This document shows positions 10,504 through 24,482 of a stretch of DNA of 64,000 nucleotides, piece by piece; the first letter of the stretch is position 1, and each line of letters opens with the position of its first letter. The notes under the pieces are model-generated. The model was not told where the DNA came from and did not search any database. It was given only the letters and a program-made list of their open reading frames with translations. The stretch spans positions 609,317-673,316 of the forward strand of contig NZ_JH921517.1 of the NCBI RefSeq assembly GCF_000299035.1, in the 5' to 3' direction. This DNA comes from Bacillus bingmayongensis. GTDB lineage: Bacteria > Bacillota > Bacilli > Bacillales > Bacillaceae_G. Made by a program: the position numbers and the translations under genes.

Positions 10504-11787
10504 ATGGAGCAAAAGCCAGTGTTAGACATTCATGAAGTACCGAAACCGGGAAAATGGTTATTTTTGAGTATACAGCATTTGTTTGCGATGTTTGGATCAA
10601 CAGTGCTTGTTCCGTTCCTAACAGGACTGAATCCATCAGTAGCTTTAATCTCAAGTGGGTTAGGAACACTCGCGTTTCTACTTATAACAAAAGGTCAAGT
10701 ACCAGCATATCTAGGATCATCATTCGCGTTTATCGCACCGATTATAACGGCGAAGACTGCAGGGGGACCAGGAGCAGCAATGCTTGGTGGTTTACTAGCA
10801 GGACTTGTGTATATCTTGATTTCACTTGGAATTAAGAAATCGGGATCAGCGTGGATTATGAAGTTACTTCCACCGATTGTCGTTGGTCCAGTTGTAATGG
10901 TTATCGGATTAGCATTAGCGCATACAGCAGTTAATATGGCAATGAATGATGCGGATGGTAAGTATAGTTTTACACACTTCTCAGTGGCATTAGTAACACT
11001 TGCAATTACAATCATTTGCTCGATATTTGGAAGAGGATTTTTCAGTATCATACCAGTCTTACTCGGGATTATCGGAGGATATATCTTCGCTTACTTCCAA
11101 GGGCTAGTGGATTTAAAGCCAGTGGCTCAGGCAAAATGGTTTGATGTACCAGACTTTGTAGTACCATTTGTAACTTATACACCAGAGTTTTCATGGAAAA
11201 TCGTACTCTTAATGGTACCAGTTGCTCTAGTGACGATTTCAGAACACATTGGGCACCAAATTGTGCTAGGAAATGTTATTAAAAGAGATTTAATTGAAAA
11301 ACCAGGTTTACATCGTTCAATTTTTGGCGATGGTCTAGCCACATTAATCGCATCAGTAATTGGTGGACCACCAAATACAACATACGGTGAAAACATAGGT
11401 GTACTGGCAATTACGAGAGCTTACAGTGTATACCTATTCATCGGATCAGCGGTCTTCGCGATTATGTTCGGATTTATAGGTAAGATTTCAGCACTGATTC
11501 ACTCGATTCCAACACCAGTTATGGGGGGCGTATCAATCTTACTCTTTGGAGTAATTGCATCAAGCGGTTTACGCATGATGGTAGATGATAAAACAGACTT
11601 AAGCGACAAACGAAACTTAATGATTGCATCAGTGATTCTTGTAATTGGTATTGGTGGTGCGGTACTTCATGTCGGAGAATCATTCCAAGTAGAAGGAATG
11701 GCACTTGCAGCAATTGTAGGTGTACTGTTAAATCTACTGTTACCAGAAATGAAACAAAAACAACAATCTAAGCAGATTGCTTCATAA
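10504..11787 (+). CDS. pyrP: Uracil permease
   Basis: Uracil:proton symporter of the NCS2 family, 427 residues with about 12 to 14 membrane segments. Family motifs seen include the substrate-binding ISEHIGHQIVLGN and the FGGPPNTTYGENIGVLAIT-like region near residue 295. GGAGGATG lies before the ATG at 10504. The open frame extends back into the attenuator, which is not coding. Import of uracil feeds the same pool that represses the operon. Confidence 0.96.
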   Translation: MEQKPVLDIHEVPKPGKWLFLSIQHLFAMFGSTVLVPFLTGLNPSVALISSGLGTLAFLLITKGQVPAYLGSSFAFIAPIITAKTAGGPGAAMLGGLLAGLVYILISLGIKKSGSAWIMKLLPPIVVGPVVMVIGLALAHTAVNMAMNDADGKYSFTHFSVALVTLAITIICSIFGRGFFSIIPVLLGIIGGYIFAYFQGLVDLKPVAQAKWFDVPDFVVPFVTYTPEFSWKIVLLMVPVALVTISEHIGHQIVLGNVIKRDLIEKPGLHRSIFGDGLATLIASVIGGPPNTTYGENIGVLAITRAYSVYLFIGSAVFAIMFGFIGKISALIHSIPTPVMGGVSILLFGVIASSGLRMMVDDKTDLSDKRNLMIASVILVIGIGGAVLHVGESFQVEGMALAAIVGVLLNLLLPEMKQKQQSKQIAS

Positions 11788-11793
11788 AAACAA

Positions 11794-11870
11794 CCTTTTA
11801 ATTCAGTCATGTGAGACCGAAAAGGGTGGCTTCTTTCTTGCACCCTAGTCTCACATGACTAGGGTATTTT
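11794..11870 (+). promoter_or_regulatory. PyrR attenuator 3 (pyrP-pyrB), degenerate loop
   Basis: The binding hairpin 11794-11825 keeps the outer CCTTTT/AAAAGG pairing. The inner stem CAGTC/GACCG has one mismatch, and the hexaloop is ATGTGA instead of the CNGNGA consensus. The terminator pairs CCCTAGTC (11843-11850) with GACTAGGG (11857-11864). Bases 11805-11817 are perfectly complementary to 11848-11860, so a 13-bp antiterminator can form directly between the PyrR loop region and the terminator. Confidence 0.88.
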
Positions 11871-11926
11871 TATGCGAATATTGTTATATAAATACAAAAA
11901 TGTTATCATAAAAATCAGAAAGATGA

Positions 11927-14116
<2,190 letters not shown>

Positions 14117-14120
<4 letters not shown>

Positions 14121-15214
14121 AAAGACAGCTTATCTTAGAAGATGGAACAGTATTAATTGGAAAAGGTTTCGGCGGAGAAATTGAAAAATCAGGTGAGGTC
14201 GTATTTACAACAGGAATGACAGGATACCAAGAAACATTATCTGATCCATCATACTGCGGTCAAATTGTAACATTTACGTACCCATTAATCGGAAACTACG
14301 GAATTAACCGTGACGACTTTGAATCGATTCAGCCATCTGTACACGGCTTAATCGTAAATGAAATTTGTGATCACCCATCGAACTTCCGTAATGAAATTTC
14401 ATTAGATGAGTATTTAAAAGGAAGAAACATTCCAGGACTTGCAGGAATTGATACTAGAAAATTAACACGAAAAATTCGTCAATATGGAACATTACGCGGA
14501 CGTCTTTGTAACATGGATGCAGATGTAGACTATATCGTAAGTCAATTAAAAGCAACAGTCTTTACAGATCATGTAAAACGCGTATCAACAAAAGATCCAT
14601 ATCCAAGCCCAGGCCGTGGCTACCGCGTTGTACTTGTGGACTTTGGAATGAAGCACGGTATTTTGCGCGAACTAAATAAACGTGACTGTGATGTAATCGT
14701 TGTGCCCTACAATACATCAGCAGAAGAAATTTTACGCCTTAGCCCAGATGGAATTATGTTAAGTAATGGGCCTGGAGATCCAAAAGATGTACCAGAAGCA
14801 ATCGAAATGTTAAAAGACATTATCGGTAAAGTTCCTTTATTCGGGATTTGCCTAGGACATCAATTGTTTGCTCTAGCATCTGGTGCGAATACAAGTAAGT
14901 TGAAATTCGGTCACCGTGGTTTAAATCATCCAGTAAAACATCTTGCAACTGGAAAAGTAGCAATTACATCTCAAAACCATGGTTATGCAGTAGAAGAAGA
15001 ATCAGTTAAAAATACAGAGCTTGAAATTACACATGTTGCTTTAAATGATGGAACAGTAGAAGGGCTTCGTCATACGAAGTTCCCAGCATTTACAGTACAA
15101 TACCATCCAGAAGCTTCAGCAGGACCAGAAGATGCAAATGATTTATTCGAAGATTTCTTAGCAATGATTGAAAACTTCAAGAAAGAAGGGGAAGAGTTAT
15201 GCCAAAACGCCTAG
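14117..15214 (+). CDS. pyrAA: Carbamoyl-phosphate synthase small subunit (glutaminase)
   Basis: Glutamine amidotransferase subunit, 365 residues. The class I amidotransferase triad is complete: C245 in FGICLGHQL, and H330 and E332 in [10 protein letters not shown]. The start is the ATG overlapping the pyrC stop codon, with AGGAGAG upstream; an earlier in-frame start lies inside pyrC and is rejected. It overlaps pyrAB by 16 nt. This is the pyrimidine-specific enzyme; an arginine-specific carA would lie elsewhere. Confidence 0.97.
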
Positions 15215-18200
15215 ACATTAACACAATTTTAGTAATCGGATCAGGACCAATTGTAATTGGGCAAGCAGCGGAGTTTGACTACTCTGGTACACAAGCTTGT
15301 CAATCTCTTAAAGAGGAAGGTTACAAAGTAATCCTTGTTAACTCTAACCCAGCAACAATTATGACGGATACTGCAACAGCAGATAAAGTATACATTGAGC
15401 CATTAACATTAGAATTCGTAAGCCGTATTATTCGTAAAGAACGTCCAGATGCAATCTTACCAACATTAGGTGGTCAAACAGGTTTAAACATGGCTGTTGA
15501 ACTTGCAAAATCAGGCGTACTTGACGAGTGCGGAGTTGAAATTTTAGGAACAAAATTATCAGCAATCGAGCAAGCGGAAGATCGTGATTTATTCCGTACC
15601 TTAATGCAAGATTTAAATGAACCAACACCACCAAGTGAAATTATTCATAACCTTGATGAAGCATATGAATTCGTAAAAGAAATCGGTTATCCAGTAATTG
15701 TTCGTCCAGCATTCACATTAGGAGGAACTGGCGGCGGTATTTGCCATAACGAAGAAGAGTTAATTGAAATCGTAACAAGTGGTTTAAAACATAGCCCAGT
15801 AACACAATGTTTATTAGAGAAAAGTATTGCTGGCTGTAAGGAAATTGAATATGAAGTAATGCGTGATTCAAATGATAACGCAATCGTAGTATGTAACATG
15901 GAAAATATCGACCCAGTTGGGGTTCACACAGGTGATTCTATCGTTGTAGCACCGAGCCAAACGTTAAGTGACCGTGAATATCAAATGTTACGTAACACAT
16001 CATTACGAATCATTCGTGCATTAGGAATTGAAGGTGGATGTAACGTTCAGCTTGCACTTGATCCACATAGCTTCCAATACTATGTAATCGAAGTAAACCC
16101 ACGTGTAAGTCGTTCATCTGCACTAGCATCTAAAGCAACTGGATATCCAATTGCGAAATTAGCAGCGAAAATTGCAGTCGGCTTAACATTAGATGAAATT
16201 GTAAACCCAGTAACACAAAAAACATATGCTTGCTTCGAGCCAGCATTAGACTATGTTGTTTCAAAAATTCCACGTTGGCCATTTGATAAGTTTGAATCAG
16301 CGAACAGAACGCTTGGTACACAGATGAAGGCAACTGGTGAAGTTATGTCAATCGGACGTAACTTAGAGGAATCACTATTAAAAGCAGTTCGCTCTTTAGA
16401 GCTTGGTATTTACCACCTAGAGTTAGATCACTTAAAAGAGCTTGACAAAGAAACGATGAAAAAACGCATTATTAAAGCGGATGATGAGCGACTGTTCGTT
16501 GTAGCAGAAGCGATTCGCCAAGGTGTAACGAAAGAAGAAATCAACTCTTGGTGTGAAATGGACTTCTTCTTCTTACAAAAAGTTGAAAACATCGTAAACA
16601 TGGAACGCGAAGTAAAAGCGAATGTAGGAAATAAGGAAGTATTACAATCTGCGAAAGAAATGGGCTTTAGTGATCACTACATTGCAGCTGCTTGGAATAA
16701 AACTGAGCGCGAAATTTACGATATGCGTAAAGAAAATAATATGACACCAGTATTCAAAATGGTAGATACTTGTGCGGCAGAGTTTGAATCTGCAACACCT
16801 TACTACTACAGCACATATGGTGATGAGAATGAATCAATTGTAACAGATCGTAAAAGTGTAGTTGTACTAGGATCTGGTCCAATCCGTATCGGTCAAGGTG
16901 TGGAGTTTGACTACGCAACAGTTCACTCAGTATGGGCAATTAAAGAGGCTGGATATGAAGCAATCATCATTAACAACAATCCAGAAACTGTTTCAACAGA
17001 CTTCAGTATTTCTGACAAATTATACTTTGAACCATTAACAATCGAAGATGTAATGCACATCATTGATTTAGAACAGCCAGAAGGTGTTATCGTTCAGTTC
17101 GGTGGACAAACGGCAATTAACTTAGCGGCGAAGTTAGAAGAACACGGTGTGAAAATTTTAGGAACATCACTTGAGGATTTAGACCGTGCAGAAGATCGTG
17201 ATAAATTCGAAGCTGCATTAACACAACTAGGTATCCCACAACCAGTTGGTAAAACAGCAACAACTGTAGAACAAGCGGTAGCAATCGCTGAAGAAATTGG
17301 TTACCCAGTATTAGTAAGACCGTCTTACGTACTAGGCGGACGTGCGATGGAAATCGTATATCGTCAAGAAGAACTACTGCACTACATGAAAAATGCAGTT
17401 AAAGTTCATGCGGATCACCCAGTATTAATCGACCGTTATATGGTTGGTAAAGAAATTGAAGTAGATGCAATTTCAGATGGTGAGAATGTATTTATTCCAG
17501 GTATTATGGAACATATTGAGCGCGCTGGAGTTCACTCTGGGGATTCAATTGGAGTATATCCACCACAAAGCTTATCTGAGAAACTAAAAGAACAAATTAT
17601 TGAACATACAATTGCACTTGGAAAAGGTTTGAATATTGTTGGATTACTAAATATCCAGTTTGTAGTATTCAAAGATCAAGTGTATGTAATTGAAGTAAAT
17701 CCACGTGCGAGCCGTACAGTACCATTCTTAAGTAAAATTACAGGCGTACCGATGGCGAATGTTGCAACGAAAGTTATTTTAGGTCAAAACCTTGTAGAAC
17801 AAGGATATGGAACTGGATATCACCCAGAAGAGAAGGAAGTGTATGTGAAAGCTCCAGTATTCTCGTTTGCGAAACTACGCTCAGTTGATACAACATTAGG
17901 ACCTGAAATGAAATCAACAGGGGAAGTAATGGGTAAAGACTTAACACTTGAAAAAGCATTATACAAAGGGCTAGTTGCTTCTGGAATTAACATTCCAACG
18001 CACGGATCAGTAATCATTACTGTAGCGGATAAAGATAAAGAAGAAGCGATGGAAATTGCAAAACGTTTCCACGAAATCGGCTATAACTTATTAGCAACAG
18101 CGGGAACAGCAAAATCCTTAACAGAGAAAAATATTCCAGTGCAAGTTGTAAACAAAATTGATTCTGAAGACTACAACTTACTTGATATTATCCGTCAAGG

Positions 18201-18413
18201 AAAAGCACAGTTTGTAATCAATACATTAACAAAAGGAAAACAACCAGCGCGTGATGGTTTCCGCATTCGCCGTGAATCAGTAGAAAATGGTGTGGCTTGC
18301 TTAACATCACTTGATACAACAAGAGCAATCTTACGAGTATTAGAATCTATGACATTCTCAGCTCATTCAATGAAAGAAATTACGCAAACAAAGCGTCACG
18401 AGGTGGTACATGC

Positions 18414-18417
<4 letters not shown>
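15199..18417 (+). CDS. pyrAB: Carbamoyl-phosphate synthase large subunit
   Basis: Synthetase subunit of 1072 residues, built from two homologous halves (about 1-550 and 551-930), each with an ATP-grasp fold. The C-terminal MGS-like allosteric domain (about 935-1072) binds effectors such as UMP or PRPP. The repeated motifs [20 protein letters not shown] and [20 protein letters not shown] mark the start of each half; [11 protein letters not shown] and [11 protein letters not shown] are the second pair. It follows pyrAA with overlap and is coupled to pyrK by ATGA. Confidence 0.97.
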
Positions 18418-20101
<1,684 letters not shown>

Positions 20102-20103
20102 TC

Positions 20104-20820
20104 ATGTCACAGTCACTAATCGTTGCACTGGATTTTCCAGGTAAGGCAGAGGTAGAACAGTTTTTAGGCCATTTTGAAGGGGAACAGTTATTTGTCAAAG
20201 TTGGTATGGAGCTATTCTATAAAGAGGGACCTGCTATTATTACGTACCTAAAAGAAAAAGGGCATCAAATTTTTCTAGATTTAAAGCTTCATGATATTCC
20301 GAATACAGTAAAAAGCGCAATGCGCAGCCTAGCTAGTCTAGATGTTGATATGGTAAATGTTCATGCTGCTGGGGGAAGCAGCATGATGAAAGCTGCGCTT
20401 GAGGGATTAGAGGAAGGTAAGCCAGAAGGAAAAGAGAGACCGATTTGTATTGCAGTTACACAACTAACAAGCACTTCGGAAGCTATGATGAAAAAAGAGA
20501 TTGGTATTGAGAAAACGTTAGAAGAAGCGGTTGCTCATTATGCAAAATTAACGAAAGAAAGTGGACTTGATGGCGTTGTATGTTCAACGTTAGAAGTACC
20601 AAAGTTACGTGAAGTATGTGGACCTGGATTTGTAACAGTAACACCGGGGATTCGTCTTGCAAGTGATGACGTAAATGATCAAGTGCGCGTGGCAACACCG
20701 AAACGTGCGAGGGAACTTGGTTCAAGCTACATCGTAGTAGGACGTAGTATTACAAAAGCAGAAAATCCGCTTGAAGCGTATAAAACAGTAAAACAACAGT
20801 GGGAAGGTGTAACAATATGA
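20104..20820 (+). CDS. pyrF: Orotidine 5'-phosphate decarboxylase
   Basis: Converts OMP to UMP. The protein of 238 residues forms a TIM barrel with the catalytic D-x-K-x-x-D array in [13 protein letters not shown]. The phosphate-binding end has VTPGIR and YIVVGRSIT. The start is at 20104, giving the usual [12 protein letters not shown]. An earlier in-frame start lies inside pyrD. It overlaps pyrE by ATGA. Confidence 0.97.
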   Translation: MSQSLIVALDFPGKAEVEQFLGHFEGEQLFVKVGMELFYKEGPAIITYLKEKGHQIFLDLKLHDIPNTVKSAMRSLASLDVDMVNVHAAGGSSMMKAALEGLEEGKPEGKERPICIAVTQLTSTSEAMMKKEIGIEKTLEEAVAHYAKLTKESGLDGVVCSTLEVPKLREVCGPGFVTVTPGIRLASDDVNDQVRVATPKRARELGSSYIVVGRSITKAENPLEAYKTVKQQWEGVTI

Positions 20821-21449
20821 AAAAGGGAATCGCATCGCATTTATTAGAAATTGGAGCAGTATTTTTACAACCGAATGATCCATTTACTTGGTCTTCTGGT
20901 ATGAAATCACCAATTTATTGTGATAATCGTTTAACTTTATCTTATCCAAAAGTACGCCAGGCAATTGCAGCTGGATTAGAAGAGTTAATTAAAGAACACT
21001 TCCCAACTGTAGAAGTTATTGCAGGAACAGCAACTGCTGGTATTGCACACGCAGCATGGGTAAGCGATCGTATGGATTTACCAATGTGCTACGTACGTAG
21101 TAAAGCAAAAGGTCACGGTAAAGGAAATCAAATCGAAGGAAAAGCTGAAAAGGGTCAAAAAGTAGTAGTAGTAGAAGACTTAATTTCAACTGGCGGTAGT
21201 GCAATTACATGTGTAGAAGCACTTCGTGAAGCAGGTTGTGAAGTATTAGGAATCGTATCAATCTTCACATACGAGCTTGAAGCAGGAAAAGAAAAACTAG
21301 CAGCAGCAAACGTAGTATCATATTCTTTAAGCGACTACAGCACATTAACTGAAGTTGCAGCAGAAAAAGGTATGATCGGACAAGCTGAAACGAAGAAATT
21401 ACAAGAATGGCGTAAAAATCCAGCTGATGAGGCTTGGATTACAGCGTAA
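20817..21449 (+). CDS. pyrE: Orotate phosphoribosyltransferase
   Basis: Makes OMP from orotate and PRPP. The 210-residue type I phosphoribosyltransferase has the PRPP loop [20 protein letters not shown] and the flexible catalytic loop with [13 protein letters not shown]. The start at 20817 overlaps the pyrF stop codon. Last gene of the operon, followed by a strong terminator. Confidence 0.97.
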   Translation: MKKGIASHLLEIGAVFLQPNDPFTWSSGMKSPIYCDNRLTLSYPKVRQAIAAGLEELIKEHFPTVEVIAGTATAGIAHAAWVSDRMDLPMCYVRSKAKGHGKGNQIEGKAEKGQKVVVVEDLISTGGSAITCVEALREAGCEVLGIVSIFTYELEAGKEKLAAANVVSYSLSDYSTLTEVAAEKGMIGQAETKKLQEWRKNPADEAWITA

Positions 21450-21453
21450 TGAT

Positions 21454-21490
21454 AAAAAAACGACCGCGGGGGGAAACGCGGTCGTTTTTT
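21454..21490. terminator. Bidirectional terminator between pyrE and the ABC-F gene
   Basis: CGACCGCG (21461-21468) pairs with CGCGGTCG (21477-21484), with A run before and T run after. It can serve both the pyr operon and the converging ABC-F gene. Confidence 0.93.
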
Positions 21491-21523
21491 AATAGGGATA
21501 GATGAATATTGTCTTACCTTTTA

Positions 21524-23152
21524 TTAAAGTTCTTTTATTTGTTTCGTAAGTTCTTTAAATCTTTTATCAAGTTCCGTGTATGCTTCATCTTTAGGAGTTA
21601 GGAAGCTAAGTTTTCCTAAAACTTCTTGTCGTTCTGTTTCAAGCTTTAAACGTAGTTCAACGAGATTATCTCTTTTTTGAGATGTTTCTTTCGACTGTTT
21701 TTGTATGCTATTGTTTGAAAACACCAATCTGCTGGTAGTCGTTTTTTCAAGGAAGTATCGATCATGTGAAACAACAAGCAGTGTACCATTATATTGTGCT
21801 AATGTATTCTCAAGCTGTTCACGTGAAGGTAAGTCAAGGTGATTTGTTGGCTCATCTAAAATAAGCACATCTTTTTCATCTAATATATATGTCATCAGCT
21901 TACACTTTACACGCTCTCCCATACTCATGTGCTTGATTGGTTCTGTCCATTGAGAAGATTTAAATCCTAAATGATTCATTAAACTTTGTACTTTTCCTCT
22001 TTCTTCAAAAGTCTCTTTATAAAATAATTGTTCTGGTGTTTTTTCAAGAGGTAAATCAAATACTTCTTGTGTTAAATAACCAACATTTGCAGATGGTGAA
22101 ATCCATACTTCACCTTCAACAGTTTCATGTCCCATAATCACCTTCAATAATGTTGTTTTTCCACAACCATTAGGACCCATTATTGCAATCTTTTCACCAT
22201 GTTGAATTGTAAAATTAACTTTTTCAAATAATGTCCGTTCCTCAAAACATTTTTTTAATTGTTTTACTTCTAAAAAACGTTTTCCTACCTTTTTATTTGT
22301 TTGAATTGAAAACTCTACAATAGGGTCCGGCTTGACACGGTCTGTTTTCATCTTTTCAAGTTCTTTTTCAAGACGTTTTTGTTTCGACTTTACTTGTGCA
22401 TCTGTTCGCTTTGCTTTGACACGATAATATTCTTTAAAACCCTCTTTTTTTGTCGACTGTGCATGTGCTTTTTGCGACCATGATGATAATTCTTTCATTT
22501 GTGATTCTATACGTTCAATATTTTTTTGTTGTTTTTCATATTCGCGCTGCTGGGTGAGCCTCTTTTGCTCTCGAGCTTGCATATAACTCGTGTAATTTCC
22601 TTTATGCTCAATTAGTTTTTTATCTTCTATCGACCAAATTCTTGTTGCAACAGTATCTAAGAAATAACGATCATGCGATACAACGATAATTGTTCCACTA
22701 GTGCTTTTTATCTGTTCAATAAGAAATTCTGTACTTTTTTCATCTAAATGATTCGTCGGTTCATCTAGTATTAGAAGGTTTGTTCCTTTCGCAAATCCTT
22801 TGGCGAGTCGGATTTTAAGCTTTTCGCCACCACTTAACTTATGAAAATCGTTTGCTGGTACGCCCCATTTTGCATGAAGTTCCGCTTCTACTGCTGAGAT
22901 TTCGTTAGATGTAAACCCCTCTGTTTCTTGTTCAACATATGCCATTGTGACATTCGTCTGTTGCCAGTCTAATTTCCCTTTTGTTGGTTCTATTTTTCCA
23001 TTTATTAATTGTAGCAAAGTGGATTTTCCAGCACCATTTTTTCCTATGACGCCGATAATATCTCCTTGTTTCACCGTAATGTTCATTTGTTCTAATAGAG
23101 TATTTTCCATTATTTCCACACAAACATCTTTTATTTTTAAAAGTTCCCTCAT
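21524..23152 (-). CDS. vmlR: VmlR-like ABC-F ribosomal protection protein
   Basis: ABC-F ATPase of 542 residues without membrane segments. It has two nucleotide-binding domains: Walker A GKNGAGKST and GPNGCGKTT, signatures LSGGE and MSMGE, and a LILDEPTNHLD plus SHDRYFL in each. The charged linker between (about 185-290) contains the run SQKAHAQSTKKEGFKEYYRV, typical of VmlR. A C-terminal extension rich in Lys and Glu follows. VmlR of B. subtilis displaces lincosamides, streptogramin A and pleuromutilins from the ribosome. The ATG at 23152 has AAGGA upstream; the in-frame TTG at 23197 lies within the terminator of the leader. Specificity here is inferred from similarity. Confidence 0.88.
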   Translation of the reverse strand: MRELLKIKDVCVEIMENTLLEQMNITVKQGDIIGVIGKNGAGKSTLLQLINGKIEPTKGKLDWQQTNVTMAYVEQETEGFTSNEISAVEAELHAKWGVPANDFHKLSGGEKLKIRLAKGFAKGTNLLILDEPTNHLDEKSTEFLIEQIKSTSGTIIVVSHDRYFLDTVATRIWSIEDKKLIEHKGNYTSYMQAREQKRLTQQREYEKQQKNIERIESQMKELSSWSQKAHAQSTKKEGFKEYYRVKAKRTDAQVKSKQKRLEKELEKMKTDRVKPDPIVEFSIQTNKKVGKRFLEVKQLKKCFEERTLFEKVNFTIQHGEKIAIMGPNGCGKTTLLKVIMGHETVEGEVWISPSANVGYLTQEVFDLPLEKTPEQLFYKETFEERGKVQSLMNHLGFKSSQWTEPIKHMSMGERVKCKLMTYILDEKDVLILDEPTNHLDLPSREQLENTLAQYNGTLLVVSHDRYFLEKTTTSRLVFSNNSIQKQSKETSQKRDNLVELRLKLETERQEVLGKLSFLTPKDEAYTELDKRFKELTKQIKEL

Positions 23153-23182
23153 ATTATCTATTCCTTTCTTTAAAAGGAGAAC

Positions 23183-23354
23183 AAAAAATCCTCCCAATTA
23201 AATTCGGCAGGATTAGTCGTTATATTATTTATACCCAAATAAGCTATTGTATGAAATAGCGTTCCTTTCTTATGGAAAATGGGCAGACTAATCCTATTTT
23301 TTATAAATTGAAATATCAAATTCCAACATTTAAAAATAAGATTAGTTAATCATC
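23183..23354 (-). promoter_or_regulatory. Attenuator leader of the VmlR-like gene
   Basis: Read on the minus strand, four segments can pair in two ways. Segment 1 ACTAATCCT (23347-23339) and segment 3 GACTAATCCT (23218-23209) are both complementary to segment 2 AGGATTAGTC (23295-23286). Segment 3 can also pair with segment 4 AGGATT (23192-23187), giving a terminator followed by TTTT. Segment 1 overlaps the stop codon of a three-codon ORF. A ribosome held there would block 1:2, allow 2:3 and prevent the terminator. This is the ribosome-mediated attenuation known for ABC-F genes. Confidence 0.8.
23343..23354 (-). CDS. Candidate leader peptide of three codons (Met-Ile-Asn)
   Basis: ATG ATT AAC TAA, preceded by GGGTGG. 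Its ATG overlaps the TGA of another mini-ORF (Met-Met-Gly-Gly-Arg, 23368-23351) that is preceded by GGAAAGG. The stop codon falls inside attenuator segment 1, which is where a drug-stalled ribosome would act. Translation is inferred only from position. Confidence 0.45.
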
Positions 23355-23390
23355 GTCCACCCATCATCCTTTCCGGCATTAGTAATGATA

Positions 23391-23419
23391 TTGTAGCACG
23401 GTAATGTTGTATTAGTAAA
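23391..23419 (-). promoter_or_regulatory. Promoter of the VmlR-like gene
   Basis: On the minus strand TTACTA (23419-23414), a 17-nt spacer ending in TGC, then TACAAT (23396-23391). This would start a leader of about 230 nt. Confidence 0.6.
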
Positions 23420-23485
23420 TGAGATTATTTGTAGTACAAAAAAGAAAGATAAGAAAAAGTACATTTATCCTAGCTTGATAGTAAT

Positions 23486-23573
23486 GGGGAGCATCAAAGA
23501 AACACAAATTTCGTACGCTAAGGAATTTGTGTTTCAAAAAATTTAGCTTTATCGTACGCTAAAAAAGTTCCCC
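23486..23573. repeat. Nested inverted-repeat element
   Basis: Bounded by GGGGA and TTCCCC. Inside, GAAACACAAATT (23499-23510) and AATTTGTGTTTC (23524-23535) are a perfect 12-bp inverted repeat. TCGTACGCTAA occurs twice, at 23511-23521 and 23552-23562. No gene is visible in 23420-23700. It may be a dispersed repeat; this cannot be decided from one copy. Confidence 0.5.
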
Positions 23574-23713
23574 AAAATCATTTGTAGCAACTTTTAAGGT
23601 GTTTTTTTGCAAAATACGAAATGGATAGTTATGTTGATTAAAAGAAGGAATTGTGAAGAGTGGTACTTAAGCGAATGGAGCAGGATAGTTGAATAACTCT
23701 CAAGTTTGACTAA

Positions 23714-23757
23714 AACAAGTGACTCAATAGACTAAATTGAATCACTTGTTTTCTTTT
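23714..23757. terminator. Terminator downstream of the LysE-type exporter
   Basis: AACAAGTGACTCAAT (23714-23728) pairs with ATTGAATCACTTGTT (23736-23750) with one mismatch and is flanked by A and T runs. It lies 3' of the minus-strand exporter gene. Confidence 0.8.
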
Positions 23758-23782
23758 AAATAACATTGTTCAAGTATTTACT

Positions 23783-24367
23783 CTATTTGACAAGAATTGA
23801 AAAAGCACTAAATACCAATAAAACTGCCATAATTATATTAAACTGTTGTCGGTATTGTAATAAGAGCTTTTGAAAAACCGAGCCAAATAGACTCCAACTA
23901 AACGTACTCATTAAACCAACCATTCCTAAAAATAATGAGAAAAGAAGATAGCTGGAATATGAATTGTAATAGGGGAGAATAAAGGTTGTTACTACTGTAA
24001 GCCCAAAAAGAATACCTTTCGGATTAATAAATTGTAACAAGATACCTATTAAGAAAAAGTTTCTATTACCTTCATCATTTTCGCCCGTATTCTCTTTACT
24101 GGTAAGTATTTTAAAAGCCAAGTATAACATATAACCTACACCCAAAATGGTTAAAGGAAATTCAATGATTGGTATAACACTTGTAAGTATAATATTAAAA
24201 AAGCTACACAATAATGTAAGAACAAAAAATCCAAAACTTACTCCTAAACAAAATGTAAATGTTTTCTTTAATCCATGTTTATTCGCAAATGTCATTGCCA
24301 TGATATTATTGGGACCTGGAGTAAAACTGCTAATAAAAACAAATAACAAAAATGAAAATAAAGGCAT
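23783..24367 (-). CDS. LysE/RhtB family amino-acid exporter
   Basis: Membrane protein of 194 residues with six hydrophobic segments and the family motif near the N-terminus SSFTPGPNNIMAM, followed by GLKKTFTFCLGVSFG. Members export amino acids such as lysine, threonine or homoserine; the substrate is not readable. It is divergent from an XRE-cupin regulator, a common pairing that suggests local control. AGAGAGG stands 6 nt before the start codon. Confidence 0.88.
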   Translation of the reverse strand: MPLFSFLLFVFISSFTPGPNNIMAMTFANKHGLKKTFTFCLGVSFGFFVLTLLCSFFNIILTSVIPIIEFPLTILGVGYMLYLAFKILTSKENTGENDEGNRNFFLIGILLQFINPKGILFGLTVVTTFILPYYNSYSSYLLFSLFLGMVGLMSTFSWSLFGSVFQKLLLQYRQQFNIIMAVLLVFSAFSILVK

Positions 24368-24394
24368 TTTTGGACCTCTCTTTCACTGGTGTAT

Positions 24395-24461
24395 GTTATA
24401 ATGTCCAAAATGAACAATATAACGTTGTGCTTTTTATTATACATAACGGTCGTTATAATGT
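24395..24461. promoter_or_regulatory. Divergent promoter region with repeated GTTATAATGT
   Basis: The 10-mer GTTATAATGT occurs twice (24395-24404 and 24452-24461) in the gap between the exporter and its presumed regulator. Each copy contains TATAAT-like sequence, so the repeats could be -10 regions, operator half-sites or both. Confidence 0.45.
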
Positions 24462-24482
24462 ATATATTATAGGAGTGATTTT

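Noticed and set aside
23153-23197. N-terminal extension of the VmlR-like protein from a TTG
   Set aside because: The codons are part of the leader terminator and no ribosome binding site is present.
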